A model generated the notes under the pieces. It was not told where the DNA came from, did not search any database, and saw only the letters and a program-made list of their open reading frames with translations. From Leisingera sp. ANG-Vp (GTDB lineage: Bacteria; Pseudomonadota; Alphaproteobacteria; Rhodobacterales; Rhodobacteraceae), in NCBI RefSeq assembly GCF_000813725.1, contig NZ_JWLD01000051.1, positions 1-49,991 on the forward strand: a stretch of 49,991 nt of DNA. Reading direction: 5' to 3'. The position numbers and the translations under genes were made by a program. Below are positions 9,158 through 16,943 of the stretch, piece after piece (position 1 is the stretch's first letter; each line of letters starts with the position of its first letter).

Positions 9158-9194
9158 GCATAATCTGAGAAGGCCGTTAAGATTTCGATTATGC
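9158..9194. repeat. Dyad spanning the nnrS stop, upstream of the cytochrome peroxidase
   Basis: Perfect 8-base inverted arms GCATAATC (9158-9165) and GATTATGC (9187-9194) separated by 21 bases. The dyad overlaps the stop codon of the nnrS-like gene and lies 44-80 bases before the peroxidase ATG. It could be an operator or a weak transcript hairpin; no U tract follows. Confidence 0.4.
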
Positions 9195-10424
9195 GGCGGG
9201 GGGTGTGCCTGGACCGGATTTGGCTGCCGCATCCGGCGCGCCGGACGCCCGCTTGGGCCCCAGCCGCCGGGTGACCAGCCAGGGGCCGGTCCGCAACGCC
9301 ATCAGCGCAAAGCCAGCGGTCCAAAACACGGCTGACAGGGTGATCCCGTCCCAGCCTGCTGCCAGAAGCCCGGTTCCTGCAGCGCGCAGCCCGGCAGCGC
9401 CCAGCACCAGCGCAAAGGCCGCCGTCAGGACCGGGCCCGCCGCCAGCGCCCTTCCGCTGTGCCCCATGGCAGCGCGCATCATAACTGCCAAAGTCATGCC
9501 GCCGATTGCACCGATGCCCAAAAGATGCACGGCAGCCGCCGGCTCCAGCAGGCCGAACGGCACGGCACCGGCAGCCAGCAAGCCGGCGGGCACCATCGCA
9601 TAGGCCGCGTGCAGCATGAACAGGAGCGGGTCGCTCATGGCAGCCAGCCCGCGCCAGCGGGACAGGCGCAGGGTATGCAGCAGTCCGGCCGCCAGCAGCA
9701 GTGCCCCAGTAACGGCCGCCCACGGGGCCAGCACCCAGGCCAGCAGCGCCGCTGCACCAGCTGCCAGGCAGGCGGCATCAAACCGGCCAAAGGGCACAGG
9801 CATCCGCGAAACCGCCTGTTTCGCCAGCCAGTTACGGGTGAAGCTTGGCACGATCCGCCCGCCGATCAGCATGATCAGAAAGATCAGCACCGCAAGACCC
9901 AGGCGCCGCGACACATCCGCAACGCCCTCGGTCATGGCTTCGATATGAAACAGGGCATTGGCCAGCCCCAGCAGCACGACCGGCACCAGAACCTTGAGGT
10001 TGCGCCAGTTTTCGCCGGCGATGATTTCGCGCGCGATCATCACCGCAACCGCGGCCAGAAAACTGCAATCCACCGCCATCACACCAAGCGGCGGCAGCCG
10101 CAGCCAGCCTGCCAGGGCGAGCCGCCCCAGCAGCCACAGGCCCAGCAGCGCTGCCAGCGGCCAGCCGCGCGCAGGCATCCGCCCGGTCCAGTTCGGCACC
10201 GCGGTGAACAGGAAACCGGCAACAACCGCAGCGCCGTAGCCAAAGATCATCTCGTGGCTATGCCAGTCTGAGGCCAGGAACGGCCCGTTGAATTCCAGCT
10301 CTCCCAGCCAGATCAGCATCCAGACAGGAACCGCCAGCAGGGCACAGAGGCAAGCCGCCAGAAAAAACGGCCTGAAGCCGAAGGACAGAAAAGCAGGGCC
10401 ATCATAATTCTTGCGCGCGCTCAT
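9189..10424 (-). CDS. nnrS: NnrS family haem/copper-type membrane protein
   Basis: A 411-residue polytopic protein with about 12 membrane segments. The start FLSFGFRPFFLAACLCALL and the later WHSHEMIFGYGAAVVAGF block are the NnrS signature; its histidines are proposed haem/copper ligands. NnrS proteins are tied to nitric oxide and nitrosative stress tolerance in denitrifiers and pathogens, although the exact activity is unsettled. An ATG 22 codons further upstream is in frame, but GGAG at the right distance before the ATG at 10424 and the conserved family start favour the shorter form. It is followed by the di-haem peroxidase and the sensor kinase. The gene symbol is given at family level. 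Confidence 0.9.
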   Translation of the reverse strand: MSARKNYDGPAFLSFGFRPFFLAACLCALLAVPVWMLIWLGELEFNGPFLASDWHSHEMIFGYGAAVVAGFLFTAVPNWTGRMPARGWPLAALLGLWLLGRLALAGWLRLPPLGVMAVDCSFLAAVAVMIAREIIAGENWRNLKVLVPVVLLGLANALFHIEAMTEGVADVSRRLGLAVLIFLIMLIGGRIVPSFTRNWLAKQAVSRMPVPFGRFDAACLAAGAAALLAWVLAPWAAVTGALLLAAGLLHTLRLSRWRGLAAMSDPLLFMLHAAYAMVPAGLLAAGAVPFGLLEPAAAVHLLGIGAIGGMTLAVMMRAAMGHSGRALAAGPVLTAAFALVLGAAGLRAAGTGLLAAGWDGITLSAVFWTAGFALMALRTGPWLVTRRLGPKRASGAPDAAAKSGPGTPPAA

Positions 10425-10611
10425 GTTCGTCTCCGCCGTGCGGAGCTGCTGCGAACAGCCCGGCACCGGTTCAAGTGTCGTCATGCGCATTGTTATGCGG
10501 CTTTGGCCGCCAGCGGACCTTGAGCTTCCTCAACTTCGCTCCGCTTTTGCCAGGGCCCTGGACAGGCAAGCGCCCGGCAGACCGCACCTGAATGGAGAAC
10601 CTGACGGAAAA

Positions 10612-10633
10612 AGGCCCCGCGCAAGCAGGGCCT
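10612..10633 (-). terminator. Intrinsic terminator, distal
   Basis: Stem AGGCCC/GGGCCT with a 10-base loop, followed on the minus strand by TTTTT. With the hairpin at 10666-10703 it forms a tandem terminator behind the EF-hand gene, insulating it from nnrS. Confidence 0.7.
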
Positions 10634-10665
10634 GGAACCATTTAACATCGGGCGGGACAAAAGGT

Positions 10666-10703
10666 GGCAAGGCGGCCCGGTGTTCGGGGGGAGCCGCCTT
10701 GCC
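10666..10703 (-). terminator. Intrinsic terminator of the EF-hand gene
   Basis: Perfect 11-base stem GGCAAGGCGGC/GCCGCCTTGCC starting six bases past the stop codon, followed on the minus strand by ACCTTTTG. Confidence 0.8.
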
Positions 10704-10709
10704 GCGGTA

Positions 10710-10958
10710 TCAGCCGGCCGTTGCCAGAAGGCCGGCTTCCGCCGCTGCCTGAACCTCGGCCAGGTCCGCTTCGCCATCGGCATTGGCGTCGATGGTGGCA
10801 AAGGTTTCTGCGGTCAGATCCGGGAACGCGGCCTGCAGTTCTTCGAGCGAATAGGTGCCGTTGCCGTCAGCGTCGGCTTCGGTGATGGATTCCATCGCGG
10901 CCAGCGGCGAGGCGGCCAGAGCAGCAAAAGCGGCGGCGGTCAGCGCGAATTTTTTCAT
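10710..10958 (-). CDS. Small exported EF-hand protein
   Basis: An 82-residue protein with a Sec signal peptide (MKKFALTAAAFAALAASPLAA) leaving a mature part of about 60 residues that is almost entirely one pair of EF-hands. Loop 1 is DADGNGTYSLEE (29-40) and loop 2 is DANADGEADLAE (57-68); both keep the acidic or amide ligands at positions 1, 3, 5 and the final Glu. It should bind calcium in the periplasm as a buffer or sensor. The ATG at 10958 has GGAGTG in front; the frame runs open further upstream but the signal peptide fixes the start. It is transcribed alone: two terminators follow it. Confidence 0.88.
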   Translation of the reverse strand: MKKFALTAAAFAALAASPLAAMESITEADADGNGTYSLEELQAAFPDLTAETFATIDANADGEADLAEVQAAAEAGLLATAG

Positions 10959-11342
10959 GTGAGACACTCCGTTCATGTGTTTGTTTCTTCCTGCGGCCAC
11001 GGTGTTCCGTGTGCCGTGGCCTAGAGCTAGAACCTGCACTGGCCTGCTGCTATCCCTTTGGAGCCAAGCGGCAAATTCCGGCGCTGCCCTGCCGGAACCG
11101 GGTGCCCGGCTCGGCATTTTGCCGCCCTGCGCAAATGCTGATCCTTTCTCCGCTCAGCGGCCTGGACCGATCCTGCAAGTTTCTGCCGGGGCGGCTTTCA
11201 GTCCGCGCTTCCCCCCTTGCGCCGGGCCGCCGGAACCCGGCTGGCGTTCACTTTCTGCAGCGCCTGCGTGGACAAGGCGCAATTGCCATCTAGGTTGCAA
11301 AGAGGTGTGTATAGGTGTGCGGCGGGTGTTGTGGCTGCAAAA
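10959..11342. other. Divergent intergenic region with a hairpin
   Basis: These 384 bases separate the EF-hand gene (minus) from the first exopolysaccharide gene (plus) and should carry both promoters. A perfect 8-base inverted repeat GGCCACGG/CCGTGGCC with an 11-base spacer lies at 10995-11021, in the likely leader of the EF-hand mRNA, followed by the palindrome CTAGAGCTAG at 11021-11030. No further gene is convincing. Confidence 0.45.
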
Positions 11343-12461
11343 ATGGAAATTGTAACGGATCCCGGAGCGCTGGAAGCGCTGCGGCCTGCCTGGGCAGAGC
11401 TGCACCGCGCCTCCGGCGGCGGGCCGTTTTCCTCAATGGGCTGGATCCTGGCGTGGATTGCGGGTTTCGGCAATGGCGCCCGGCCGCGGATCGGTTGCGC
11501 CTGGCGTGACGGCCAGCTGGTGGCGGCGCTTCCGCTGGGTGTAAACCGGGCTCCTTTGTGGAAAGGCGGTCCCCGGCTGCGCAGGCTTTCGATGCTGTGC
11601 AGCGACCGGGCCGGGTTTCATGACGTGCTCGCAGCTCCGGGGCATGGCCGGGAGGCCGCCGGGCTGATGGAAAACCTTCTTGCGGCCCGCGACTGGGACG
11701 TGGCGGATCTAACCCCGATGCGGGTGGCGGGTGCCTATGGCCGGATCCGCGCCGCTACCGCTCAGGGGCGCCTCCGCAACCGCCAGCGCGGTGAGATCCG
11801 CGCCGGGGTCTGCCGCCATGACGATGGCTGGGAGGCCTGCCTGTCCCGCCGCAGCCGTGATTTCCGCAAATCCCTGCGCTCCGGCCGCCGTGCGCTGGCC
11901 AAGACCGAATTTCAGTTGCTGACCGCCACCAAACCGGGGCCGGCGGCGGATCGCATTCTTGACGGTGCGCTGACCGTTTCCGCCCGCACCTGGAAGGCGC
12001 GCATGGGGACCGACATCGGTACTGACACCGGCACCCGCCGGTTCTTTCAGGCGCTGTGGCGGAACATGTCGGCCAGCGGCACCATGGCTGTGCATCTGCT
12101 GGTGATCGACGGCCGCGAGGCCGCCAGCTGCATTTGCCTGGAGGCGGGGGATACCTCTTACGGGCTGATCCTCGATTTTGATGAAAGCTTCCGCAAGATC
12201 TCGCCCGGGCGGATCATGGCCGCGACTTGTATCGAGACCGCGGCGGCCCGCGGCCTGCACTATACCAACATGCTGCGCTCGACACCGTTCCTGGACCGGC
12301 TGGCAGATGACTTCGAAAGCTTCCAGCGGCTGCGCATCTGCCGCCGCTACGGCTATGCCGATCTGCTGCTGACCGCGCAGGAGCTGCTGCGCCCGGTCGG
12401 GGCCAGGGCGCGCAAACTGAAACAGCTGCGCACGCGCAAGCGGTCGGCCTATGTCAGCTGA
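11343..12461 (+). CDS. FemAB/GNAT-like acyltransferase (CelD/BcsL type), first of four
   Basis: A 372-residue soluble protein of the GNAT-fold group often named CelD/BcsL or BioF2-like (Pfam acetyltransferase 6). The diagnostic C half has SRRSRDFRKSLRSGRRAL, then a WKARMGT stretch and the AASCICLEAGDTSYGLILDFDESF core, followed by GRIMAATCIETAAARGLHY. Members of this group attach acyl or aminoacyl groups to polysaccharide or cell-wall intermediates; the donor here is unknown. The frame is open 42 codons upstream, but the match to relatives begins around the ATG at 11343. No strong ribosome site is seen, so the start is uncertain (a GTG at 11331 is possible). It is 22 bases before the export-protein gene. 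Confidence 0.78.
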   Translation: MEIVTDPGALEALRPAWAELHRASGGGPFSSMGWILAWIAGFGNGARPRIGCAWRDGQLVAALPLGVNRAPLWKGGPRLRRLSMLCSDRAGFHDVLAAPGHGREAAGLMENLLAARDWDVADLTPMRVAGAYGRIRAATAQGRLRNRQRGEIRAGVCRHDDGWEACLSRRSRDFRKSLRSGRRALAKTEFQLLTATKPGPAADRILDGALTVSARTWKARMGTDIGTDTGTRRFFQALWRNMSASGTMAVHLLVIDGREAASCICLEAGDTSYGLILDFDESFRKISPGRIMAATCIETAAARGLHYTNMLRSTPFLDRLADDFESFQRLRICRRYGYADLLLTAQELLRPVGARARKLKQLRTRKRSAYVS

Positions 12462-12483
12462 CCGGCGGTGAAGGGGAAAGACC

Positions 12484-13716
12484 ATGACCTGGGGGAGAAA
12501 CAGGGTTAAGCACTTGGCACGCAAGGCTGCGGGGCTGGCGGCCCTTTTATGCATGGTGCCCGTTCCGGTTTTTGCAGCGGAACTGCTGCTGGGACCGGGC
12601 GATGAAATCAGTGTTTCGGTGCTGAACCGCGACGACCTGAGCCGGACCTACAAGCTGCGCCAGGACGGCCATGTTTCGCTGCATCTGGCTGGTGAAGTCC
12701 GTGCCGAGGGCCTGACCGCGGCCGAACTGGAGCTCTGGCTGGAACAGCAGCTGACCGAGCGCACCGGCCTGCCGGCCTCGGTGGCGGTCAGCGTGTCTTC
12801 CTGGCGTCCGGTCTATGCGCTGGGCGATGTGGTGATCCCGGGCGAGATTGCCTTCCGCGACGGGCTGACCGTCGGGCGCATCCTGGCAGTTTCCGGCGGC
12901 CTCTATCCGCGCGAAAGCGAAAGCGTGTCCAGCCAGCTGGACATCCGCATCGCCGATGAACAGGCCCGGATCACCGTGCGCCGCTCCACCCTGGTGGAGC
13001 TGCATTCCCGGCGGCTGCGCCTGCTGGCGGAATCCTCGGGCGCAGTGGAGATTGCTCCGGATGCGCAGTTTTCGGCGCTGGCCGGGCCGGAGGCCGATCA
13101 GCTGATGGCCGAACAGCTGGAAATCCTGCGCAGCCGCCAGGACCGGGCGCAGGTGCGTGCTGCCGCAGCTCAGGCCCAGGCGCAGCTTGCTGATCAGGAG
13201 GCCCAGGCGCTGGCCCGGCAGCAGGCGATCCTACGCGAGCAGATCGAAACCAGCGCCAAGGCGCTGGCTGATCTCGAAGGGCTGCTGGACCGCGGCTTGA
13301 CCAGCACCGAGCGGGTGCGCCAGCTGCGCACCATCTACAACGACGAAAACATCGAGATGATGCTGGCCGCCAGCTATGAGGCCCGCGCCCGCCAAAGCGA
13401 GACGAGCCTGCTGGCCTCGATCGAAGACGCCTACCGGGTCCGGCGCGAGGAGATTGCCTCCGGCCTGTCCAGCGTCATGGTCAGCATCCGGGCCGAGGAG
13501 GCCGAAATCGAAGCCTCGCGCGAGCTGATCCGGGCGCTGTCGGCGGCACTGGGCGAGGTGCCCGCCACCGGTCCGCTGCTGCCCGCTGAATACCGCATCC
13601 GCCGCAACACCCGTGCCGGCGAGGAAATCCTGCCAGCCGCGCTGGAAACCCGGGTGCTGCCCGGCGATCTGGTGGAAGTCCGCCGCGGCGGCTTTGCCGA
13701 GCTGGAGCCCGGGTAA
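12484..13716 (+). CDS. ExoF-like polysaccharide export protein (OPX family)
   Basis: A 410-residue exported protein that should form or gate the outer-membrane exit for the polymer. The signal peptide ends near residue 31 (VPVFA); there is no proper lipobox, unlike Wza. The polysaccharide export domain (about 34-110, LGPGDEISVSVLNRDDLS) is followed by an SLBB-type repeat (about 112-145, GDVVIPGEIAFRDGLTV) and a long coiled coil (about 205-360) of Ala/Gln/Arg/Glu heptads. This order matches rhizobial ExoF, including its length. AAGGGG precedes the ATG. It forms a two-gene unit with the upstream acyltransferase and meets the glycosyltransferase at 13754 tail to tail. Confidence 0.88.
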   Translation: MTWGRNRVKHLARKAAGLAALLCMVPVPVFAAELLLGPGDEISVSVLNRDDLSRTYKLRQDGHVSLHLAGEVRAEGLTAAELELWLEQQLTERTGLPASVAVSVSSWRPVYALGDVVIPGEIAFRDGLTVGRILAVSGGLYPRESESVSSQLDIRIADEQARITVRRSTLVELHSRRLRLLAESSGAVEIAPDAQFSALAGPEADQLMAEQLEILRSRQDRAQVRAAAAQAQAQLADQEAQALARQQAILREQIETSAKALADLEGLLDRGLTSTERVRQLRTIYNDENIEMMLAASYEARARQSETSLLASIEDAYRVRREEIASGLSSVMVSIRAEEAEIEASRELIRALSAALGEVPATGPLLPAEYRIRRNTRAGEEILPAALETRVLPGDLVEVRRGGFAELEPG

Positions 13717-13753
13717 ACACCCCGAAGTGCAACAGGCCGCAGTTCAGCCAGGT

Positions 13754-14917
13754 TCATCTGCCGCGCGCGGTTGCGCTGCGCCCAGGTTCCGGCGCCGCAG
13801 CAGCCGGCACCAGCAAACCGCTGGCAAGGTTTTCAAACGCCCGCACCGCTGTTGCCGCCAGGTAAGGATCTGCGGCTTTCCTAGCCTCTTCCAGAAACTG
13901 CGGGTCTACAGGGCGGCTGAGCGCGCGCCGGATCGCCGCGGCCAGCATTTGCACATTGCCCGGTTCCACCAGTACCCCGTGCCTGCCGCCCTGCAGGATT
14001 GCTTCCGGCCCCAGGCAGCGGCTGGCAATCAGCGGCGTGCCTGCGGCCAGCGCCTCAACCGCCACATTGCCGAACCCCTCCCGCAAGGAGGGCAGCACTG
14101 CCAGCTCTGCCCGCGCAAAATCGTGCAGCAGGTTGCCGGAGTACCCCATCAGACGCACCCGCTCCGCTGCGCCCAGGCGCAAAGCAAGCTGCTCGAGGGC
14201 GGCTCTTTCGGGTCCCGAGCCGTAAATCAGCAGTTCGGCCTGCGGATGCATTTCCAGAACCTCCGCAAAGGCGCGGATCAGTACATCATGCCCCTTGTCT
14301 TTTATCAGCCGCCCGGCAGCCGCGATCCGCCCCGGCAGCCGCTCCGGCGGGTCCGCTTGCAACTCTGCCAGCTCGGCGTCTTCCAGGACTGGATTGGGCA
14401 GGCAGGCCAGGGGCGGTCCCGGCAGAGCCAGCGCTTTCAGCCAGCCTTCACCAATTGCCTGCAGCGGCACAGCCAAGCGGTCCGCCCGCGGGTAAAGCAG
14501 CCGGATCAGCCCCCGCCGCAGGCGCGGGCGGCGCGCCTTGGCCAGGTAGTTCTCAACCGTGGTGTGCTCCGAGAGCACCAGCCTGGGCCGCTGCCGCCTG
14601 GGCATCATTGAAACCGCCAGTGCCGCCGACAGGTTCATCGCATTGGTGCCGCTGTACAAAAGCTTTACCCGGTGCTGCCGCAGAAGCCGTGCCAGCGCCC
14701 AGGCCCGCGGCAGCAGGCCCTTGCCGCCGCAGCCCGCCACCAGGACATCCTGCGGCAGATCCCGCAGCAGTTCGCCTTCGCAGCGGTTCAGGATCAGCAG
14801 CGGCGACCAGCGGCTGCGGTCCAGATGAGTCAGCAGCGCGCGCACGACCACCTCGATTCCGCCCGCCTTCAGATGCGGCAGGGCAAAGGCAATCCGCTGC
14901 GGCTGGCTGTCTGGCAT
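13754..14917 (-). CDS. Glycosyltransferase family 4
   Basis: A 387-residue cytoplasmic GT-B glycosyltransferase. The N domain begins IAFALPHLKAGGIEVVVRAL, the glycine loop of the family, and the C domain carries AAAGRLIKDKGHDVLIRAF and LPSLREGFGNVAVEALAAG, the nucleotide-sugar EX7E element (Glu in REGFGN and Glu in VEAL). It is predicted to add one sugar of the repeat unit to the lipid-linked intermediate. The last 20 or so residues are Ala/Pro/Arg-rich and probably disordered. It is the only single gene of its strand between two plus-strand units, so it has its own promoter. The sugar cannot be predicted. Confidence 0.9.
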   Translation of the reverse strand: MPDSQPQRIAFALPHLKAGGIEVVVRALLTHLDRSRWSPLLILNRCEGELLRDLPQDVLVAGCGGKGLLPRAWALARLLRQHRVKLLYSGTNAMNLSAALAVSMMPRRQRPRLVLSEHTTVENYLAKARRPRLRRGLIRLLYPRADRLAVPLQAIGEGWLKALALPGPPLACLPNPVLEDAELAELQADPPERLPGRIAAAGRLIKDKGHDVLIRAFAEVLEMHPQAELLIYGSGPERAALEQLALRLGAAERVRLMGYSGNLLHDFARAELAVLPSLREGFGNVAVEALAAGTPLIASRCLGPEAILQGGRHGVLVEPGNVQMLAAAIRRALSRPVDPQFLEEARKAADPYLAATAVRAFENLASGLLVPAAAAPEPGRSATARGR

Positions 14918-15027
14918 GGAGTGTTCCCGTCTATTGCTTCCATTCCCCGGCCGGCTGCAATTTCCCGGGCCTGGCGCCGATCGGGCGCTATATCAATTTG
15001 CAGTGTTGAGTTGAGAGTAGGTCCGCC

Positions 15028-15798
15028 ATGAACATGCTCAAGTGCATCCCGCCTTTGCCGGGGCTTTTCCTTTTCGCTGCCCTGGCTGCAACGGCTCCGC
15101 AGCCTGCGGCAGCCGAAAGCGGTTCCTGCACACCGGACAGCCGCCACTGGGTGTTTGAAGCGGCAGAGAAGAACGGCGGCTTTGCCTTTGTACAGCTGCA
15201 GCGTGGCGAAGCAGCCCAGGTGCAGGATCCGCTGCAGCCGGGCAATCAGGTGGCGCATCTGGTGGCAGGCCCCAAGAAACGGGGCAAAGTGGGCAAGGCC
15301 GATTATGTGCACCGCTTCGATCCCTTGCCGGCAGGTACTGTGATCTCGATGCAGGCACGGATGTATTTCCCGCCGGAGACACCGCTCAACAGTGTTATTC
15401 TGATGGATCTGGAATGCGCCTCCTGCGGGCTCGACACCAATCCAGGGATCCGTCTTTACCTGCGCAAGGGGCTGCTTCGGGTGGACCGCTCCAAGATCGG
15501 CATCCAACAGCCGTTCCTCTCCACAGTGCCGCGGCTGCTGCAGCCCGGCACTTGGCATGAGATCACCTGGCAGGTCACGCTTGGCAAAGGCGCTGAAGGG
15601 CACTCGCTGGTGATGCTGGACGGCGAGGTGGTCAGCGATGCCCGCGGCACCACTATGCTGACACAGGAAATTGTCAGGCAATATGCGGAAATCACCGTGC
15701 AGGAACAGGTGGACCGCTTTCAGGTCGGGCTTACCGCAAATTCCAACAAGCAGCCCGCAGCTCTGTTTCTGGACGACGTCCGTTTCTGTCTGCTTTGA
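15028..15798 (+). CDS. Sec-exported jelly-roll protein, possible polysaccharide lyase or binding protein
   Basis: A 256-residue protein with a signal peptide ending near residue 29 (PQPAAA). The mature part is beta-rich and looks like a concanavalin/jelly-roll domain of the heparinase/alginate-lyase type (Pfam polysaccharide lyase group), which I recognise only loosely. It has clear relatives inside this window: KVGKADY (87-93), NPGIRLYLR...RSKIGI (138-159) and VGLTANSN (233-240) line up in the same order with [16 protein letters not shown]...RGKIGI and VGLTANVN in the RTX protein at 31182-32642. It probably cuts or binds the polymer made by this locus in the periplasm or outside. Cys130 and Cys133 form a CASC motif absent from the RTX relative. 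Confidence 0.7.
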   Translation: MNMLKCIPPLPGLFLFAALAATAPQPAAAESGSCTPDSRHWVFEAAEKNGGFAFVQLQRGEAAQVQDPLQPGNQVAHLVAGPKKRGKVGKADYVHRFDPLPAGTVISMQARMYFPPETPLNSVILMDLECASCGLDTNPGIRLYLRKGLLRVDRSKIGIQQPFLSTVPRLLQPGTWHEITWQVTLGKGAEGHSLVMLDGEVVSDARGTTMLTQEIVRQYAEITVQEQVDRFQVGLTANSNKQPAALFLDDVRFCLL

Positions 15799-15845
15799 CC
15801 TGCGCTGCGGGTGACCCCGCGGCGGGCGCCCGGTTTGTCTTCTGC

Positions 15846-16943
15846 TCATGCAACTGCTTGATGGAGCGCTTCGCAGATCCGCTGCATATCTGCAGGGACC
15901 AGCCCGGCATGCACCGGCAGCCGCAGCACAGAGCGTTTCAGGTCTTGGGCGCCGGGATGTTCCGTCAAATCCACAGCCGGATGAAACTGCCGCCAGAACC
16001 GCACCGACTGGATGCCGGCTGCTTGCAATCGATGATGAACACGGTCGGCGTCTGGCGTGAAAAGCGGAAAGAACGCAGGACAGGCGCCAACTGGTAAGTC
16101 CGGCAGCAAGGGGCGCATTCCCGCCCGGCGCGGCACACTCGCCTGCAGTGTCTCATAGTTGCGCCGGTGTGCGGCTTTGACGGCGGCCGCATCGGTGCCG
16201 CGCAGCAGCAGCCGGGTCAGCAAGGACATCCGCCCGCCCATATCCATCGGTGTAATCCCAGCCCGGCTGTGCCAGCATTCCAGCTGCCGCGGATCAGGAG
16301 AGGACGCGATAGCTGGCGCCGATGCTGCAAGGGTCCGCCGCATCACCCCTTTGAAACCAGCCAGCACCGCCCGCAGCGGCGGCGGCTGCAGCCGCGCCAG
16401 CGCCCGGGGCTGAGGCTTGCGCAGCCACAACGCGCCGCCCTCCGGCAGCGGCAGTGTCTTGACCAGGCTGAACACCGACATATCGCCCTGGCTGCCCAGC
16501 GGCACTGCGTTCTGCGTACAGGAAAACAACCCCAGCGCCACATCCTCGATCAGCACCGCGCCATGTGCCCGGGCCAGCTCCAGCAGCGCTTCAGCCGGCT
16601 GGCCGTAGCCGAAGTAATGGATCGCATAGACCGCCGCGATGCCGCCCTTGGCCAACTGCTGCGCTACATTCTCCAGATCTGCGCTCAGATCCGGGTTCAG
16701 CCGGTAGAGCGCCACCTGCAGCCCGGCTGCCAGTACGGCATCGGCCTCCGAGCCGCAGTGCCAGGCCGGCAGCAGTACTGCCGCGCCTTTGGGCAGCTCC
16801 AGTGCCCGCAGCCCCTCGCGGATGGCAAAGCGGCCGTTGCGGGTCAGATGGGCATTTGCACTGTCGAACGGAAACGGCAGCGCGGCGCCGTGCATTCTCA
16901 GCTGAAGCGGCGGTGATTTCCGGATCAGGACGTCAGGGCTCAT
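15846..16943 (-). CDS. DegT/DnrJ/EryC1-type PLP aminotransferase
   Basis: A 365-residue PLP enzyme of the sugar aminotransferase family. It has the PAWHCGSEADAVLAAG cofactor loop, IEDVALGLF with Asp134 that contacts the pyridine nitrogen, and FSLVKTLPLPEGGAL with Lys162 as the Schiff-base lysine. Members transfer an amino group from glutamate to a keto sugar nucleotide, giving amino sugars for polysaccharides; an amino sugar here could be the target of the FemAB-like acyltransferases, which is inference. The ATG at 16943 overlaps the stop of the flippase gene by 4 bases (ATGA), so the two are translationally coupled. The frame is open upstream through the flippase gene, but only from 16943 does it look like protein of this family. 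Confidence 0.82.
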   Translation of the reverse strand: MSPDVLIRKSPPLQLRMHGAALPFPFDSANAHLTRNGRFAIREGLRALELPKGAAVLLPAWHCGSEADAVLAAGLQVALYRLNPDLSADLENVAQQLAKGGIAAVYAIHYFGYGQPAEALLELARAHGAVLIEDVALGLFSCTQNAVPLGSQGDMSVFSLVKTLPLPEGGALWLRKPQPRALARLQPPPLRAVLAGFKGVMRRTLAASAPAIASSPDPRQLECWHSRAGITPMDMGGRMSLLTRLLLRGTDAAAVKAAHRRNYETLQASVPRRAGMRPLLPDLPVGACPAFFPLFTPDADRVHHRLQAAGIQSVRFWRQFHPAVDLTEHPGAQDLKRSVLRLPVHAGLVPADMQRICEALHQAVA

